Positions 9,304 to 17,160 of a stretch of 48,704 nt of DNA are shown in pieces. The position numbers and the translations under genes were made by a program. Under the pieces are notes generated by a model, which did no database searches, had not been told where the DNA came from, and saw only the letters and a program-made list of their open reading frames with translations. The DNA is taken from positions 1 through 48,704 of the forward strand of contig JAJSZW010000011.1 of NCBI GenBank assembly GCA_030262895.1. The letters are read 5' to 3'. The stretch's first letter is position 1; each line of letters begins with the position of its first letter. The DNA is from Deltaproteobacteria bacterium. Its GTDB lineage: Bacteria; Desulfobacterota; Desulfobacteria; Desulfobacterales; ETH-SRB1.

Positions 9304-9362
9304 GTGTCAAAGCTTGAATTGTGAATAAAGGAAAGTTTAATTCACAATTCAAGCTTTGACAC
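9304..9362. mobile_element. Minimal hairpin made of two transposon ends
   Basis: A perfect 23-bp inverted repeat (9304-9326 and 9340-9362) around a 13-base loop. Both arms equal the REP-transposase end at 3294-3316, so this is an internally deleted or non-autonomous copy carrying only the ends. It lies 78 bases after cfa and could stop transcription from either side. Confidence 0.75.
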
Positions 9363-9455
9363 TATAGTTTGACACCATAGTCATATTGTTTGGTAACTTT
9401 TTAATTCCTGTTTTGTTGAAAGTCGTTATTTTCTTTCCCATTTTAGTCTTCTCTT

Positions 9456-9827
9456 TTAGCTATAATTTTTTATAATTCGTTTTTTGTCCTCGTTTGCCTT
9501 ATCGCCTTTAAAATAAATCTCTATAAACTCAATAACATCTTCTTTTTCATAATATGCATATATGATTCTTATGCCACTCATTCCTCCACGCCCTTTTAGA
9601 GCTTTGCAAGCAAATTTTTTTGCTTTATATATCCTAGGAATTTCAATTCCTAACCCGGAGATATGAACAACTCCTTTATTGTCAATTCCCAGTTTATGAG
9701 TAAGTTTGAGCTGTTTATTAATAAAAGTTTCGATATCATCATCGAGAGTTTTAAATTTTTTTGATAGCTTCTTGAAATCTTTTTTAAATTCAGTGAGTTT
9801 CCGTATTTCATTAAAGACTTTCTTCAC
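9456..9827 (-). CDS. RelE/ParE-superfamily toxin
   Basis: A 123-residue basic protein with the RelE/ParE-like fold signature: N-terminal helices FKKDFKKLSKKFKTL, a central strand with PRIYKAKKFACKAL, then GIRIIYAYYE and FIEIYFKGDKANEDKKRI near the end. In RelE-type toxins this region forms the mRNA-cleaving site on the ribosome; ParE-type members instead poison gyrase, and I cannot decide from sequence. It overlaps the upstream HTH-Panacea gene by 17 bp, giving the usual antitoxin-first order and coupled translation. The first 13 codons lie in that overlap. Confidence 0.75.
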   Translation of the reverse strand: MKKVFNEIRKLTEFKKDFKKLSKKFKTLDDDIETFINKQLKLTHKLGIDNKGVVHISGLGIEIPRIYKAKKFACKALKGRGGMSGIRIIYAYYEKEDVIEFIEIYFKGDKANEDKKRIIKNYS

Positions 9828-10599
9828 TATAATTCCTCACTGAATAAGGCAAAGTTCGATAAAATACTGCTTCATATTCAATAATTTCTCCATCCTCGGT
9901 AGTTTGCCAGGGAACATCGTTGTGGGAGTACTCGCTGATCTCAGAAGCATTCATATTTGACAAATTATTTAAAACATCATCAATGATTTCTTTTTCGTGT
10001 GCTTTGAACTGAGTAAGATCGGATTTTCTTAAAGGCAAATATTTAGTCTGAGGATATTGAAAATAGTTATCCGTCACCTTTACTAATTCTTTACCCTCCA
10101 TTTCCTTTACAACCTTTATGAATTCTTTAGGTGTTGGTCCATGATGGTTTTTTATATAGGTTGCTCCTATTAATTGCTCTTCATACTTCTCATAAAAATT
10201 AAAATCTATGAAATAAAGAAGTTTATACAGAACTGTTTCCCCTACATTCGGTTTAGACCCAACTTTCTCAAGAATATAAATTAATATCTCCTTGAATTTT
10301 TGCAGATTTTGTTGAGGAACACTAATTCTAATTTCCTGTTTTTTTTCTGTTTTCTTCATAGCTTTTTCAAATATAACCTCAATATCTTTTTTAACATCCA
10401 ACAGAACATCCGTAGGAATATTAAATGTTTTAGCAAGCTTAACTATCTCTTCCGCACTAATTTTTCTATTTCCAGTTTCTATTTGTGAAATAGCGACTCT
10501 GCTTATTCGCAACTTTTTAGCCAATGCTTCTTGAGATAAGTCTATTTTTTCTCTTATTTTTTTAATCCTTACTCCTAGATTTTTATAAAACTTATCCAC
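9811..10599 (-). CDS. HTH-XRE plus Panacea (DUF4065) antitoxin
   Basis: Residues about 6-60 form an XRE helix-turn-helix (IREKIDLSQEALAKKLRISR, VAISQIETGNRKI). Residues about 115-215 match the Panacea domain, with VLYKLLYFIDFNFYEKY, GATYIKNHHGPTPKEF and a C-terminal PWQTTEDGEIIEYEAVFYRT. Panacea is a known promiscuous antitoxin domain paired with many unrelated toxins; the HTH lets it repress its own operon. The start is GTG 10599, 8 bases after AGGAGG. The toxin gene overlaps its 3' end by 17 bp. A sigma-70-like promoter with flanking half-sites lies upstream. Low GC and Lys/Ile-rich codon use suggest acquisition. Confidence 0.85.
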   Translation of the reverse strand: MDKFYKNLGVRIKKIREKIDLSQEALAKKLRISRVAISQIETGNRKISAEEIVKLAKTFNIPTDVLLDVKKDIEVIFEKAMKKTEKKQEIRISVPQQNLQKFKEILIYILEKVGSKPNVGETVLYKLLYFIDFNFYEKYEEQLIGATYIKNHHGPTPKEFIKVVKEMEGKELVKVTDNYFQYPQTKYLPLRKSDLTQFKAHEKEIIDDVLNNLSNMNASEISEYSHNDVPWQTTEDGEIIEYEAVFYRTLPYSVRNYSEESL

Positions 10600-10622
10600 A
10601 ATTATAACCTCCTTATTTTATA

Positions 10623-10674
10623 AATTTAGCACGTGTTTGATTTTATGTCAAGATATTGTTTTATTATCTAACAC
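10623..10674 (-). promoter_or_regulatory. Promoter and candidate operator of the Panacea toxin-antitoxin operon
   Basis: On the minus strand, TTGACA (10646-10651) and TAAATT (10623-10628) are 17 bases apart, a good sigma-70 match, 24 bases before the GTG start. Two inverted half-sites, GTGTTAGAT (10666-10674) and ATCAAACAC (10633-10641), bracket the -35 box and differ at one base; they would suit autorepression by the XRE domain (inference). Confidence 0.6.
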
Positions 10675-10791
10675 AAATTAAAGATATAGGGTTTTTGTTT
10701 TAGGTCAACAGATAAAAAGAGAAGGCAATTATTATTTTTAATAATTTAATGTGGTTATGATTTATATCAGTTTATGGATTTGGTATGATTT

Positions 10792-11442
10792 TTAAATTAA
10801 TGCAAGAAGTTCCTGCGGTTTTTCTATCAGGGTTTTTGCCCCATTTTTCTGCAACTCTTCCTTTGTCCTGAAACCCCACAGCACACCAACCGGATGCATG
10901 CATGCTGCGACGGCTGTTTTCATGTCTATATCTGAATCTCCAACATAAAGTATATGCGGTGGTTCGATATTTAATTGCTTTGCTATTTGCAGCGCGCTTG
11001 TGGGATCGGGTTTTGGAGGAAAATCGTTTTGAAGTCCCATGACAATATTGAATTTCCAGCGGGGAAGAAGTTTATCTACGCACTGTTTTGTGAATGTATG
11101 CAGTTTATTGGACAGCACGGCAATCTTTATTTTCCTTGATATCAGTTCATCAAGCATTGCGGCAATACCCGCATAGGGCTTTGTTTTTGCATTCCAGTTG
11201 CGGGCATATTCTTCTCTGAATTCTTTGACATAATCATCAATTGTATCTGAATTTCTTTTTTCTTCAGGCAGGGCTCGGGTCATTAACTCACTTATGCCTG
11301 ACCCGACAAATATTTTGTAATCATCAGTTTTATGGGTGGTAAAGCAATGGGTTGCAAGGATTTTGTTTACTGAGCCGGCAATATCCTCAAGCGAGTTAAG
11401 AAGTGTGCCGTCCAGATCGAATATTACAGCTTTAAATTCCAT
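10792..11442 (-). CDS. HAD-family hydrolase, phosphoglycolate phosphatase-like
   Basis: A 216-residue HAD phosphatase. Motif I is FDLDGTLLNS with the nucleophile Asp near residue 9; motif II is the Ser of VLSNK; motif III is the Lys of PPKPDP; motif IV is YVGDSDIDM. The cap insert between motifs I and II is helical, as in subfamily IA. The family dephosphorylates 2-phosphoglycolate or similar small phosphates; the exact substrate is uncertain. AGGA stands 7 bases before the ATG. It lies 31 bases downstream of the rhomboid gene on the same strand, so it is probably the last gene of the valS-nadC-rhomboid run. Confidence 0.85.
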   Translation of the reverse strand: MEFKAVIFDLDGTLLNSLEDIAGSVNKILATHCFTTHKTDDYKIFVGSGISELMTRALPEEKRNSDTIDDYVKEFREEYARNWNAKTKPYAGIAAMLDELISRKIKIAVLSNKLHTFTKQCVDKLLPRWKFNIVMGLQNDFPPKPDPTSALQIAKQLNIEPPHILYVGDSDIDMKTAVAACMHPVGVLWGFRTKEELQKNGAKTLIEKPQELLALI

Positions 11443-11473
11443 TGTAAATTCCTGGGTAGATATTTATAAATTA

Positions 11474-12442
11474 TTATTGAATAGCAACCTTAAGTAACAG
11501 ATCACCTTTCTGTCCGTGGGACGCATCTTTCCCCAGCCCTCTCAGCTTCAGCAGGCTTCCTTCTTTCATGCCCCGTGGAACGATTACTTTAAAAAGTCTT
11601 TTCTGAAAACCCCAGGGAATATTTACCAGCTTCCGGGTTCCTGTAATGGCTTCAAGGTGTGTGATAGTAATTGTGCCGTAAAGGTTTGGATCATTTGCCA
11701 TCCCGACAGGCCGGATAACCTGCAGGCGGTAGGACTTCTTTTTTTCGGTCATCTTCCTCAGCCTGTCGCTGATACCGCCTCCGGGCAGGGCAAAAAACAG
11801 TTTTAAAAAGAGTATGCCGAAGATAAATCCGCCTATGTGAGCCCACCATGCAATGCCTGTCATTTGGCCGTGGCTTCCCGCGGCGCTGAGGAACTGAAAG
11901 ACAAACCAGATGCCGAGAAAGAAAAATGCGGGTATCTCAATAAAATAGGGTATAAAAAATATCGGTATAAGGGTCAATATCTTTGCTTTTGGAAAGAGAA
12001 TAAAGTAGGCTCCCATTACTCCTGCAATTGCACCGCTTGCCCCAATTGTCGGCATTGTTGAATTATAGTTAAAAACAAGGTGGGAAAGGCCTGACGCAAG
12101 ACCGCACATCATATAAAAAGCCAGATAGCGCAGGGGGCCCAGGCGCTCTTCAATATTGTCGCCGAAAATGTAAAGAGACCACATGTTGCCAAGAAGGTGC
12201 CAGAATCCACCGTGAAGAAACATAAAGGTAATGAGTGAGACAAGCTGCTGGCCTGTCGTAAAATAAGATGCAATTTGGGGAATGGTGTAACGGGCCGGCA
12301 CAAGTCCGTACGTGTATATAAAGCGTTCCAGCCCCGGCCCCTGAGACAGTTCTACCAGGAAGAATACCACGTTGATGGCGATGAGGGCATTGTTGACTAT
12401 GGAATAGGTTTTGGTGGGGATTGTGTCGCGGATGGGTATCAT
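11474..12442 (-). CDS. Rhomboid intramembrane serine protease fused to a DnaJ C-terminal-like domain
   Basis: Residues 1-225 are a six-helix rhomboid protease: HGGFWHLLGNMWSLYIFG in the L1/TM2 region, the catalytic Ser of TIGASGAIAGVMGAY in TM4 and the catalytic His of AWWAHIGGFIFG in TM6. After a basic linker (MTEKKKSYR), about residues 250-322 read GTITITHLEAITGTRKLVNI, then RLFKVIVPRGMKEGSLLKLR and GLGKDASHGQKGDLLLKVAI. This pattern matches the substrate-binding C-terminal domain of DnaJ/Hsp40 (a GT-V-IP strand, a turn with PxGxxxGxxLRLRGxG, then GDLLVKV). The domain would face the cytoplasm if TM topology is standard. The start overlaps the nadC stop as ATGA. Confidence 0.85.
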   Translation of the reverse strand: MIPIRDTIPTKTYSIVNNALIAINVVFFLVELSQGPGLERFIYTYGLVPARYTIPQIASYFTTGQQLVSLITFMFLHGGFWHLLGNMWSLYIFGDNIEERLGPLRYLAFYMMCGLASGLSHLVFNYNSTMPTIGASGAIAGVMGAYFILFPKAKILTLIPIFFIPYFIEIPAFFFLGIWFVFQFLSAAGSHGQMTGIAWWAHIGGFIFGILFLKLFFALPGGGISDRLRKMTEKKKSYRLQVIRPVGMANDPNLYGTITITHLEAITGTRKLVNIPWGFQKRLFKVIVPRGMKEGSLLKLRGLGKDASHGQKGDLLLKVAIQ

Positions 12443-13293
12443 TTATTGTTACTATTTGACCTGATTCGCATGCTGATATCAACGCTTCTTGCAGAGTGGG
12501 TGAGGGCGCCTGCTGAAATGATGTCCACCCCTGTATCGACAAGCTGATTCAGGCTGTCTATTGTTACGCCACCTGAAATTTCAACCACAGATTTTCCATT
12601 GATGAATTCAATTGCTTCTTTTATTTGGTCTATGTCCATATTGTCCAGCATGATAACGTCGGCACCGGCTTCTAATGCTTGCTTTATGCTATCCAGATCA
12701 GAAACTTCCACCTCTATTTTCACAAGATGGGATAATTTATCTTTGATGCTTTCTATGGCTTTTTTTATGCCGCCGCAAACAGCAATGTGGTTATCTTTGA
12801 TCAGGACACCGTCATATAGACCCATGCGGTGATTATGGGCTCCACCGACTCGGACTGCATATTTTTCCAAACCCCTCAAGCCAGGAGTTGTCTTTCTTGT
12901 GTCAACAAGGCGGACATTTTTGTTTGCAATACTGTCCATATATGAGCGAACGTGAGTTGCAATGCCTGAAAGGTGCTGCAGGAAATTCAGGGCGGTACGT
13001 TCACCCATCAGCAAGACACGAAGTTTGCCTTCAACTTCCAGCACGATTTTGCCTTTTTCGATAAAATCGCCATCCTTGAAATTCGGCTTGAAAGAAATAT
13101 CAGCGTCAAGTTGTTCAAAAACCTGGCGGGCAACATCAAGGCCTGCGATTACAAGGGGTTCCTTTGCAACAACTTCGCCGATTCCTTTAAGATTTTTATC
13201 AATAAGGTTTTCAGTCGTGATATCTCCGGGGCCGATATCTTCTTCAAGGGCGATTTTTATTAAATGTTGTATTGAATGCATTTTAAAGTTCAA
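12439..13293 (-). CDS. nadC: Nicotinate-nucleotide pyrophosphorylase (carboxylating)
   Basis: A 284-residue quinolinate phosphoribosyltransferase of de novo NAD synthesis, converting quinolinate and PRPP to nicotinate mononucleotide, CO2 and PPi. Family marks are EDIGPGDITTENLI at the N-terminus, GERTALNFLQHLSGIAT, the Arg-Lys of VDTRKTTPGLRGLEKYAVRV, GGAHNHRMGLYDGVLIKDNH, and the barrel motifs EVEVSDL, VIMLDNMD and EISGGV. It overlaps valS by 11 bp upstream and the rhomboid gene by 4 bp downstream, indicating one transcript with coupled translation. Length is normal for the family. Confidence 0.95.
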   Translation of the reverse strand: MNFKMHSIQHLIKIALEEDIGPGDITTENLIDKNLKGIGEVVAKEPLVIAGLDVARQVFEQLDADISFKPNFKDGDFIEKGKIVLEVEGKLRVLLMGERTALNFLQHLSGIATHVRSYMDSIANKNVRLVDTRKTTPGLRGLEKYAVRVGGAHNHRMGLYDGVLIKDNHIAVCGGIKKAIESIKDKLSHLVKIEVEVSDLDSIKQALEAGADVIMLDNMDIDQIKEAIEFINGKSVVEISGGVTIDSLNQLVDTGVDIISAGALTHSARSVDISMRIRSNSNNK

Positions 13294-15946
13294 ATTCTTT
13301 TATTTTTTCAAGGTTTGCCTGAAGTTTCTGCTGCTTTTCCAGAAGAGCCATGTTCTTTTCTTTAACCTTCTCTACCACATCCGCAGGCGCTTTGTTAAGA
13401 AAGTTTTTATTGCTCAGTTTATTTGAAACAGTAGAAAGTTCTTTTGCCAGTTTGTTGATTTCCTTTTCAAGGCGGCCAGCCTCTTTTGCAAAGTCAATTA
13501 TGCCTTCAAGTGATACAAAAATCGAAGCTCCATTTACAATAGCGGTTGCAGATGATTTTGGCTTTATCCCGGATTTACTTGCTGAAAATGATTTAAGCCT
13601 TGCAAGGTTAATTATGATGTCCTGATATTGCTTTATGGTTTCAATTTTTAATTCATCCTGTGACTGAACCGAGGCTTCAAGGGTTAAAGACGGCGCTATG
13701 TTCATCTCTCCCCTTATATTTCTTATGCCGGATATAATTTCTGTGATAACTTCCATTTTTGATTCAGCTTCAGGGTCTTTTTCGGTAATCAGATAATCGG
13801 AAGAAGTTGCAGGAAATTCCGCCTTCATTATGGAGCCTTTTGTTCCCGGCAACTTGTGCCAGATTTCTTCTGTAACAAAGGGCATAAAGGGATGAAGAAG
13901 AAGAAGTATATAATGCAGAAGTCGCCAGAGAACGCTCAGAGTTGACTGACGCTCATTTTGCTTTTCTTTTGCGTATAAAGCGGGCTTGATTATTTCCAGG
14001 TACCAGTCGCAGAACTCGTGCCATACGAATTTGTAAATTGTTCCGGCAGCTTCATTGAACCTGTAATTATCCAGCGCGTCATTAACGTTTTCAGTAACGG
14101 TGTTCAGCCTGGATAAAATCCACCTGTCGGGAAGCGAAAGTTGATTGTAATCAATCTCGTCATAGCCTTTATCCAGATGCATTAGGGAAAAACGGGAGGC
14201 ATTCCAGAGCTTGTTTACAAAATTGCGGTATCCTTCGACCCTTTTTTCAGACATTTTTATGTCGCGTCCCTGAGCCGCAAAGGCAGCCAGAGTAAAACGG
14301 AATGCATCGGTTCCATAATGATCTATAACGGTAAGCGGATCGATTACATTTCCTTTTGACTTGCTCATCTTACTGCCTTCTTCGTCGCGCACCAGTGCAT
14401 GTATATAAACGTCTTTAAAAGGTACCTCTCCCATGAAATGGATACCCATCATCATCATGCGCGCAATCCAGAAAAACAGTATATCAAACCCAGTTATAAG
14501 AACCGATGTGGGATAAAAGGTTTTTAAAAGAGGTGTTTCTTCAGGCCAGCCCATTGTGGAAAAGGGCCAGAGGGCTGAGCTGAACCAGGTGTCAAGGACA
14601 TCGGATTCCTGAACAAGGTTTTTGCCGCCGCATTTCGGGCAGGTTTCCGGAGTATCCATGGCAATGACCATTTCATTGCATTCCTCACACGTCCATGCAG
14701 GTATCTGGTGCCCCCACCAGATTTGTCTTGAAATACACCAGGGCCTGATTTCGTTCATCCAGTTATAATAATTCTTGGTCCATGATTCCGGGATTATTTT
14801 TGTTTTACCATCTTCAACTGCTTTAACAGCTTTTTCCGCAAGAGGTTTAACATTAACAAACCACTGTTTGGATAAATTTGGCTCAACTACTGTTTTGCAG
14901 CGGTAACAGTGACCCACCTTATGTTTATGAGGCTCGATTTTTTCGAGAAGGCCTTCTTTTTTAAGGGCTTTGAGAACAGCCTCCCTGCATTCGAAACGGT
15001 CAAGGCCTTTAAATTGCCCTGCCTCGGATGTCATTAACCCGTCATCGCCTATGACTTTTATGCTTGGAAGATTATGACGTCTTCCTATCTCAAAGTCGTT
15101 TGGATCATGGGCAGGAGTAACTTTCAATGCACCGGTACCAAAAGACGTATCAACATATTTTTCCCTGATTATGGGAATAGTCCTGTTCATAAGCGGAAGT
15201 ATGACTTCGTTATATCCGATATTCCGGTAGCGCTCATCTTCAGGATTGACAGCAATTGCTGTATCTCCAAGCATTGTTTCAGGCCTTGTGGTTGCAACAA
15301 TAATTACGCCGGAACCATCGGTTGAGGGATATTTTATGTGATAAAGATGGCCGTCACGCTCTTCATGTTCTACTTCAAGATCTGCAAGGGCTGTATGGCA
15401 ACGCTGACACCAGTTAATAATATAATTGTCGCGGTAGATAAGGCCTTCATTATAAAGCTGAACAAAAACCTTTCGAACGGCGAGTGACAGCCCTTTATCC
15501 ATGGTAAAGCGTTCGCGGTCCCAGTCGCATGATGCTCCAAGACGTTTAAGCTGGCTTATGATTGCGCTGCCGTATTCCTTGCGCCATTTCCACACAGCCT
15601 CAATAAACTTTTCTCTGCCTAGCTGATGACGGTCACGCCCCTCACCGGCAAGGTTTTTTTCCACAACATTCTGAGTTGCGATACCTGCGTGGTCGGTGCC
15701 TGGCACCCATAATACATTGTCGCCGTGCATTCTCCTGTACCGGCAGAGAATATCCTGCATTGTAATATTGAGGGCATGGCCCATATGGAGAACGCCTGTT
15801 ACGTTCGGCGGGGGTATTACTATTGAATATGGTTTTTGAGAGCTTTCATCTTTGGCTGCAAAAAGCTGTTCTTTTTCCCAGAAATCATACCAGCGTTTTT
15901 CTACTTCATGTGGTTCATAACCCTTAGGAAGAATATTTGAAGTCAT
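13283..15946 (-). CDS. valS: Valine--tRNA ligase
   Basis: An 887-residue class I aminoacyl-tRNA synthetase charging tRNA-Val. It carries the HIGH box as PPPNVTGVLHMGHAL near residue 48, the long CP1 editing domain with TTRPETMLGDTA, the KMSKS box as EEGSKMSKSKGN, a Cys4 zinc-like CEEC/CPKC segment near the connective region, an anticodon-binding domain and a C-terminal coiled coil (KEINKLAKELSTV to the end) typical of ValRS. GAGAAAG lies upstream of the ATG. It heads the run valS-nadC-rhomboid-HAD hydrolase. Confidence 0.97.
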   Translation of the reverse strand: MTSNILPKGYEPHEVEKRWYDFWEKEQLFAAKDESSQKPYSIVIPPPNVTGVLHMGHALNITMQDILCRYRRMHGDNVLWVPGTDHAGIATQNVVEKNLAGEGRDRHQLGREKFIEAVWKWRKEYGSAIISQLKRLGASCDWDRERFTMDKGLSLAVRKVFVQLYNEGLIYRDNYIINWCQRCHTALADLEVEHEERDGHLYHIKYPSTDGSGVIIVATTRPETMLGDTAIAVNPEDERYRNIGYNEVILPLMNRTIPIIREKYVDTSFGTGALKVTPAHDPNDFEIGRRHNLPSIKVIGDDGLMTSEAGQFKGLDRFECREAVLKALKKEGLLEKIEPHKHKVGHCYRCKTVVEPNLSKQWFVNVKPLAEKAVKAVEDGKTKIIPESWTKNYYNWMNEIRPWCISRQIWWGHQIPAWTCEECNEMVIAMDTPETCPKCGGKNLVQESDVLDTWFSSALWPFSTMGWPEETPLLKTFYPTSVLITGFDILFFWIARMMMMGIHFMGEVPFKDVYIHALVRDEEGSKMSKSKGNVIDPLTVIDHYGTDAFRFTLAAFAAQGRDIKMSEKRVEGYRNFVNKLWNASRFSLMHLDKGYDEIDYNQLSLPDRWILSRLNTVTENVNDALDNYRFNEAAGTIYKFVWHEFCDWYLEIIKPALYAKEKQNERQSTLSVLWRLLHYILLLLHPFMPFVTEEIWHKLPGTKGSIMKAEFPATSSDYLITEKDPEAESKMEVITEIISGIRNIRGEMNIAPSLTLEASVQSQDELKIETIKQYQDIIINLARLKSFSASKSGIKPKSSATAIVNGASIFVSLEGIIDFAKEAGRLEKEINKLAKELSTVSNKLSNKNFLNKAPADVVEKVKEKNMALLEKQQKLQANLEKIKEFEL

Positions 15947-16002
15947 ATGTTAATCTTTCTCAAATCAAAAATTTCTAATATATCATTAGTTAGTTTGGTT
16001 CG

Positions 16003-16030
16003 CTGATCCCTGATCCCTGACACCTGTTCC
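16003..16030. repeat. Degenerate heptamer array (CTGATCC type)
   Basis: Four 7-base units, CTGATCC twice, then CTGACAC and CTGTTCC, lie upstream of valS between its start and the larger hairpin repeat. Confidence 0.55.
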
Positions 16031-16091
16031 CTAAAATTTGAAAAGGGGATTAATAAATAATCCCCGACTTTTTTTCGTTCACATTTTTTAA

Positions 16092-16249
16092 GGGACTTGG
16101 AAATAAAGAATATACCAAGATTGCGCAGGATTTTAGTTCATCTTCAAGGCGCGGCTGAAGGCGCATAGCAAGGCTATGTAACGAAAGCCGCAACGCCGAA
16201 GATGGGCAAAAAGACAAGCAAGATGGTATATTGTTTACTTCCAATTCCC
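16092..16249. repeat. Nested inverted-repeat element
   Basis: Outer arms of about 31 bases (16092-16123 and 16219-16249), starting GGGACTTGGAAATAAA and ending TTACTTCCAATTCCC, are imperfect inverted copies. Inside, CATCTTCAAGGCGCGGCT pairs with AGCCGCAACGCCGAAGATG. It lies between the acidic-protein gene and valS and codes for nothing recognisable. It may be a decayed MITE or act as a terminator for the upstream gene. Confidence 0.65.
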
Positions 16250-16257
16250 TAAAGGTC

Positions 16258-16845
16258 TCATTCGAGCAGAAGAGCCTTTAGTTTTTCTATTTCTTTTGTG
16301 ACTGTTTTTTCGATTACTTCAGTAAGCATGCTGTCGATTTTGTCAGCATACATCTTCTTTATAACTCTTTCTAAAGCTTCGTCAACCTGCTCGGGAGATA
16401 AGGGAATATCAGGGGTATCAGAAGTGGTCTCCTTTTCATAGGCGGCCTTCTGCTGCGTGTCTTCTACAACATCTGCAATTAGCTGTCCAAGCTCATCCGA
16501 TTCTTCCTCAGGCTCAAGGGATATATCCTGTTTTTTATCCTCTGAGGTATCTAATTCTAAACCTAAATCCGCAGAATCGATAAATTCATCATCTAAATAA
16601 TTATCTATTTCTATGTCTTTATTAAGGTCGTCTTCTAATTTAATTATATTGTCTAAAATATCATCATCAAGCTCAGGGACTTTTTCTTCTTCTGAAACAC
16701 TGATTGCTTCATCTATATAATCAGGGAGTTCAATATCATCAATGTCTTCTGTGTCTGAGACAACATCTGTAAGATCTATAATATCTTCATCATCCTTCGG
16801 GCTTGCTTCATCATTTAGTTGATTTGTATCATTGTTGTCTGTCAT
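16258..16845 (-). CDS. Highly acidic hypothetical protein with conserved-looking C-terminal helix
   Basis: About 195 residues. The start at 16845 is chosen because GGAGG stands 5 bases before it; the frame extends 11 codons upstream into a dispersed repeat. The first 135 residues are extremely rich in Asp and Glu and look disordered. The last 45 (LSPEQVDEALERVIKKMYAD to EIEKLKALLLE) form amphipathic helices. This layout, an acidic linker plus a C-terminal helical bundle, resembles polar scaffold proteins such as PopZ and the tails of some deltaproteobacterial regulators, but I see no sequence match that proves it. Function unknown. Confidence 0.65.
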   Translation of the reverse strand: MTDNNDTNQLNDEASPKDDEDIIDLTDVVSDTEDIDDIELPDYIDEAISVSEEEKVPELDDDILDNIIKLEDDLNKDIEIDNYLDDEFIDSADLGLELDTSEDKKQDISLEPEEESDELGQLIADVVEDTQQKAAYEKETTSDTPDIPLSPEQVDEALERVIKKMYADKIDSMLTEVIEKTVTKEIEKLKALLLE

Positions 16846-16858
16846 ATCAACCTCCATG

Positions 16859-16922
16859 TTAAGACCTTTTAAAAACATCCTCTTTTGTCCTATTTCTACG
16901 TCTGACTCAAATTTTAATCCTC
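16859..16922 (-). repeat. Dispersed repeat copy A
   Basis: Read on the minus strand, it starts GAGGATTAAAATTTGAG and ends near AAAGGTCTT. A second copy, about three quarters identical, lies on the plus strand at 32079-32139. Both sit in gaps beside gene starts or ends. Confidence 0.5.
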
Positions 16923-17160
16923 AAAATACTCAATGTATTCCTCCGGTTAAAATCTTCGCCGTCCTTGAACTCGAACAAAACTGAACATTTTTCAAAGGTC
17001 TCATATTTATAAAGTGTTAAAATTTTGCTGAAAAATTAAGCAAACCCCTTATAATTTTAGGGAATTAGCATATGGCATATGGTGTGTCAAGATATTTGCC
17101 TTTTTACATCTTAGTCAAAAAAAGATTTGCAGAAGGATATTTTAATCTATAGCCTAAATT
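16923..17160. other. Gap between acidic-protein gene and rsmE
   Basis: A divergent gap that should hold promoters for both sides. I see CAAAGGTCTC again near 16996, part of the dispersed-repeat theme, and AT-rich sequence before rsmE. No gene or RNA is visible. Confidence 0.4.

Noticed and set aside
10592..10600. DnaA box and replication origin
   Set aside because: A single TTATCCACA-like site inside the antitoxin start; no cluster, no AT-rich unwinding region and no dnaA nearby, despite parAB in the window.
16050..16244. 64-codon minus-strand frame
   Set aside because: Lies within the nested inverted-repeat element; the translated sequence reflects the repeat.
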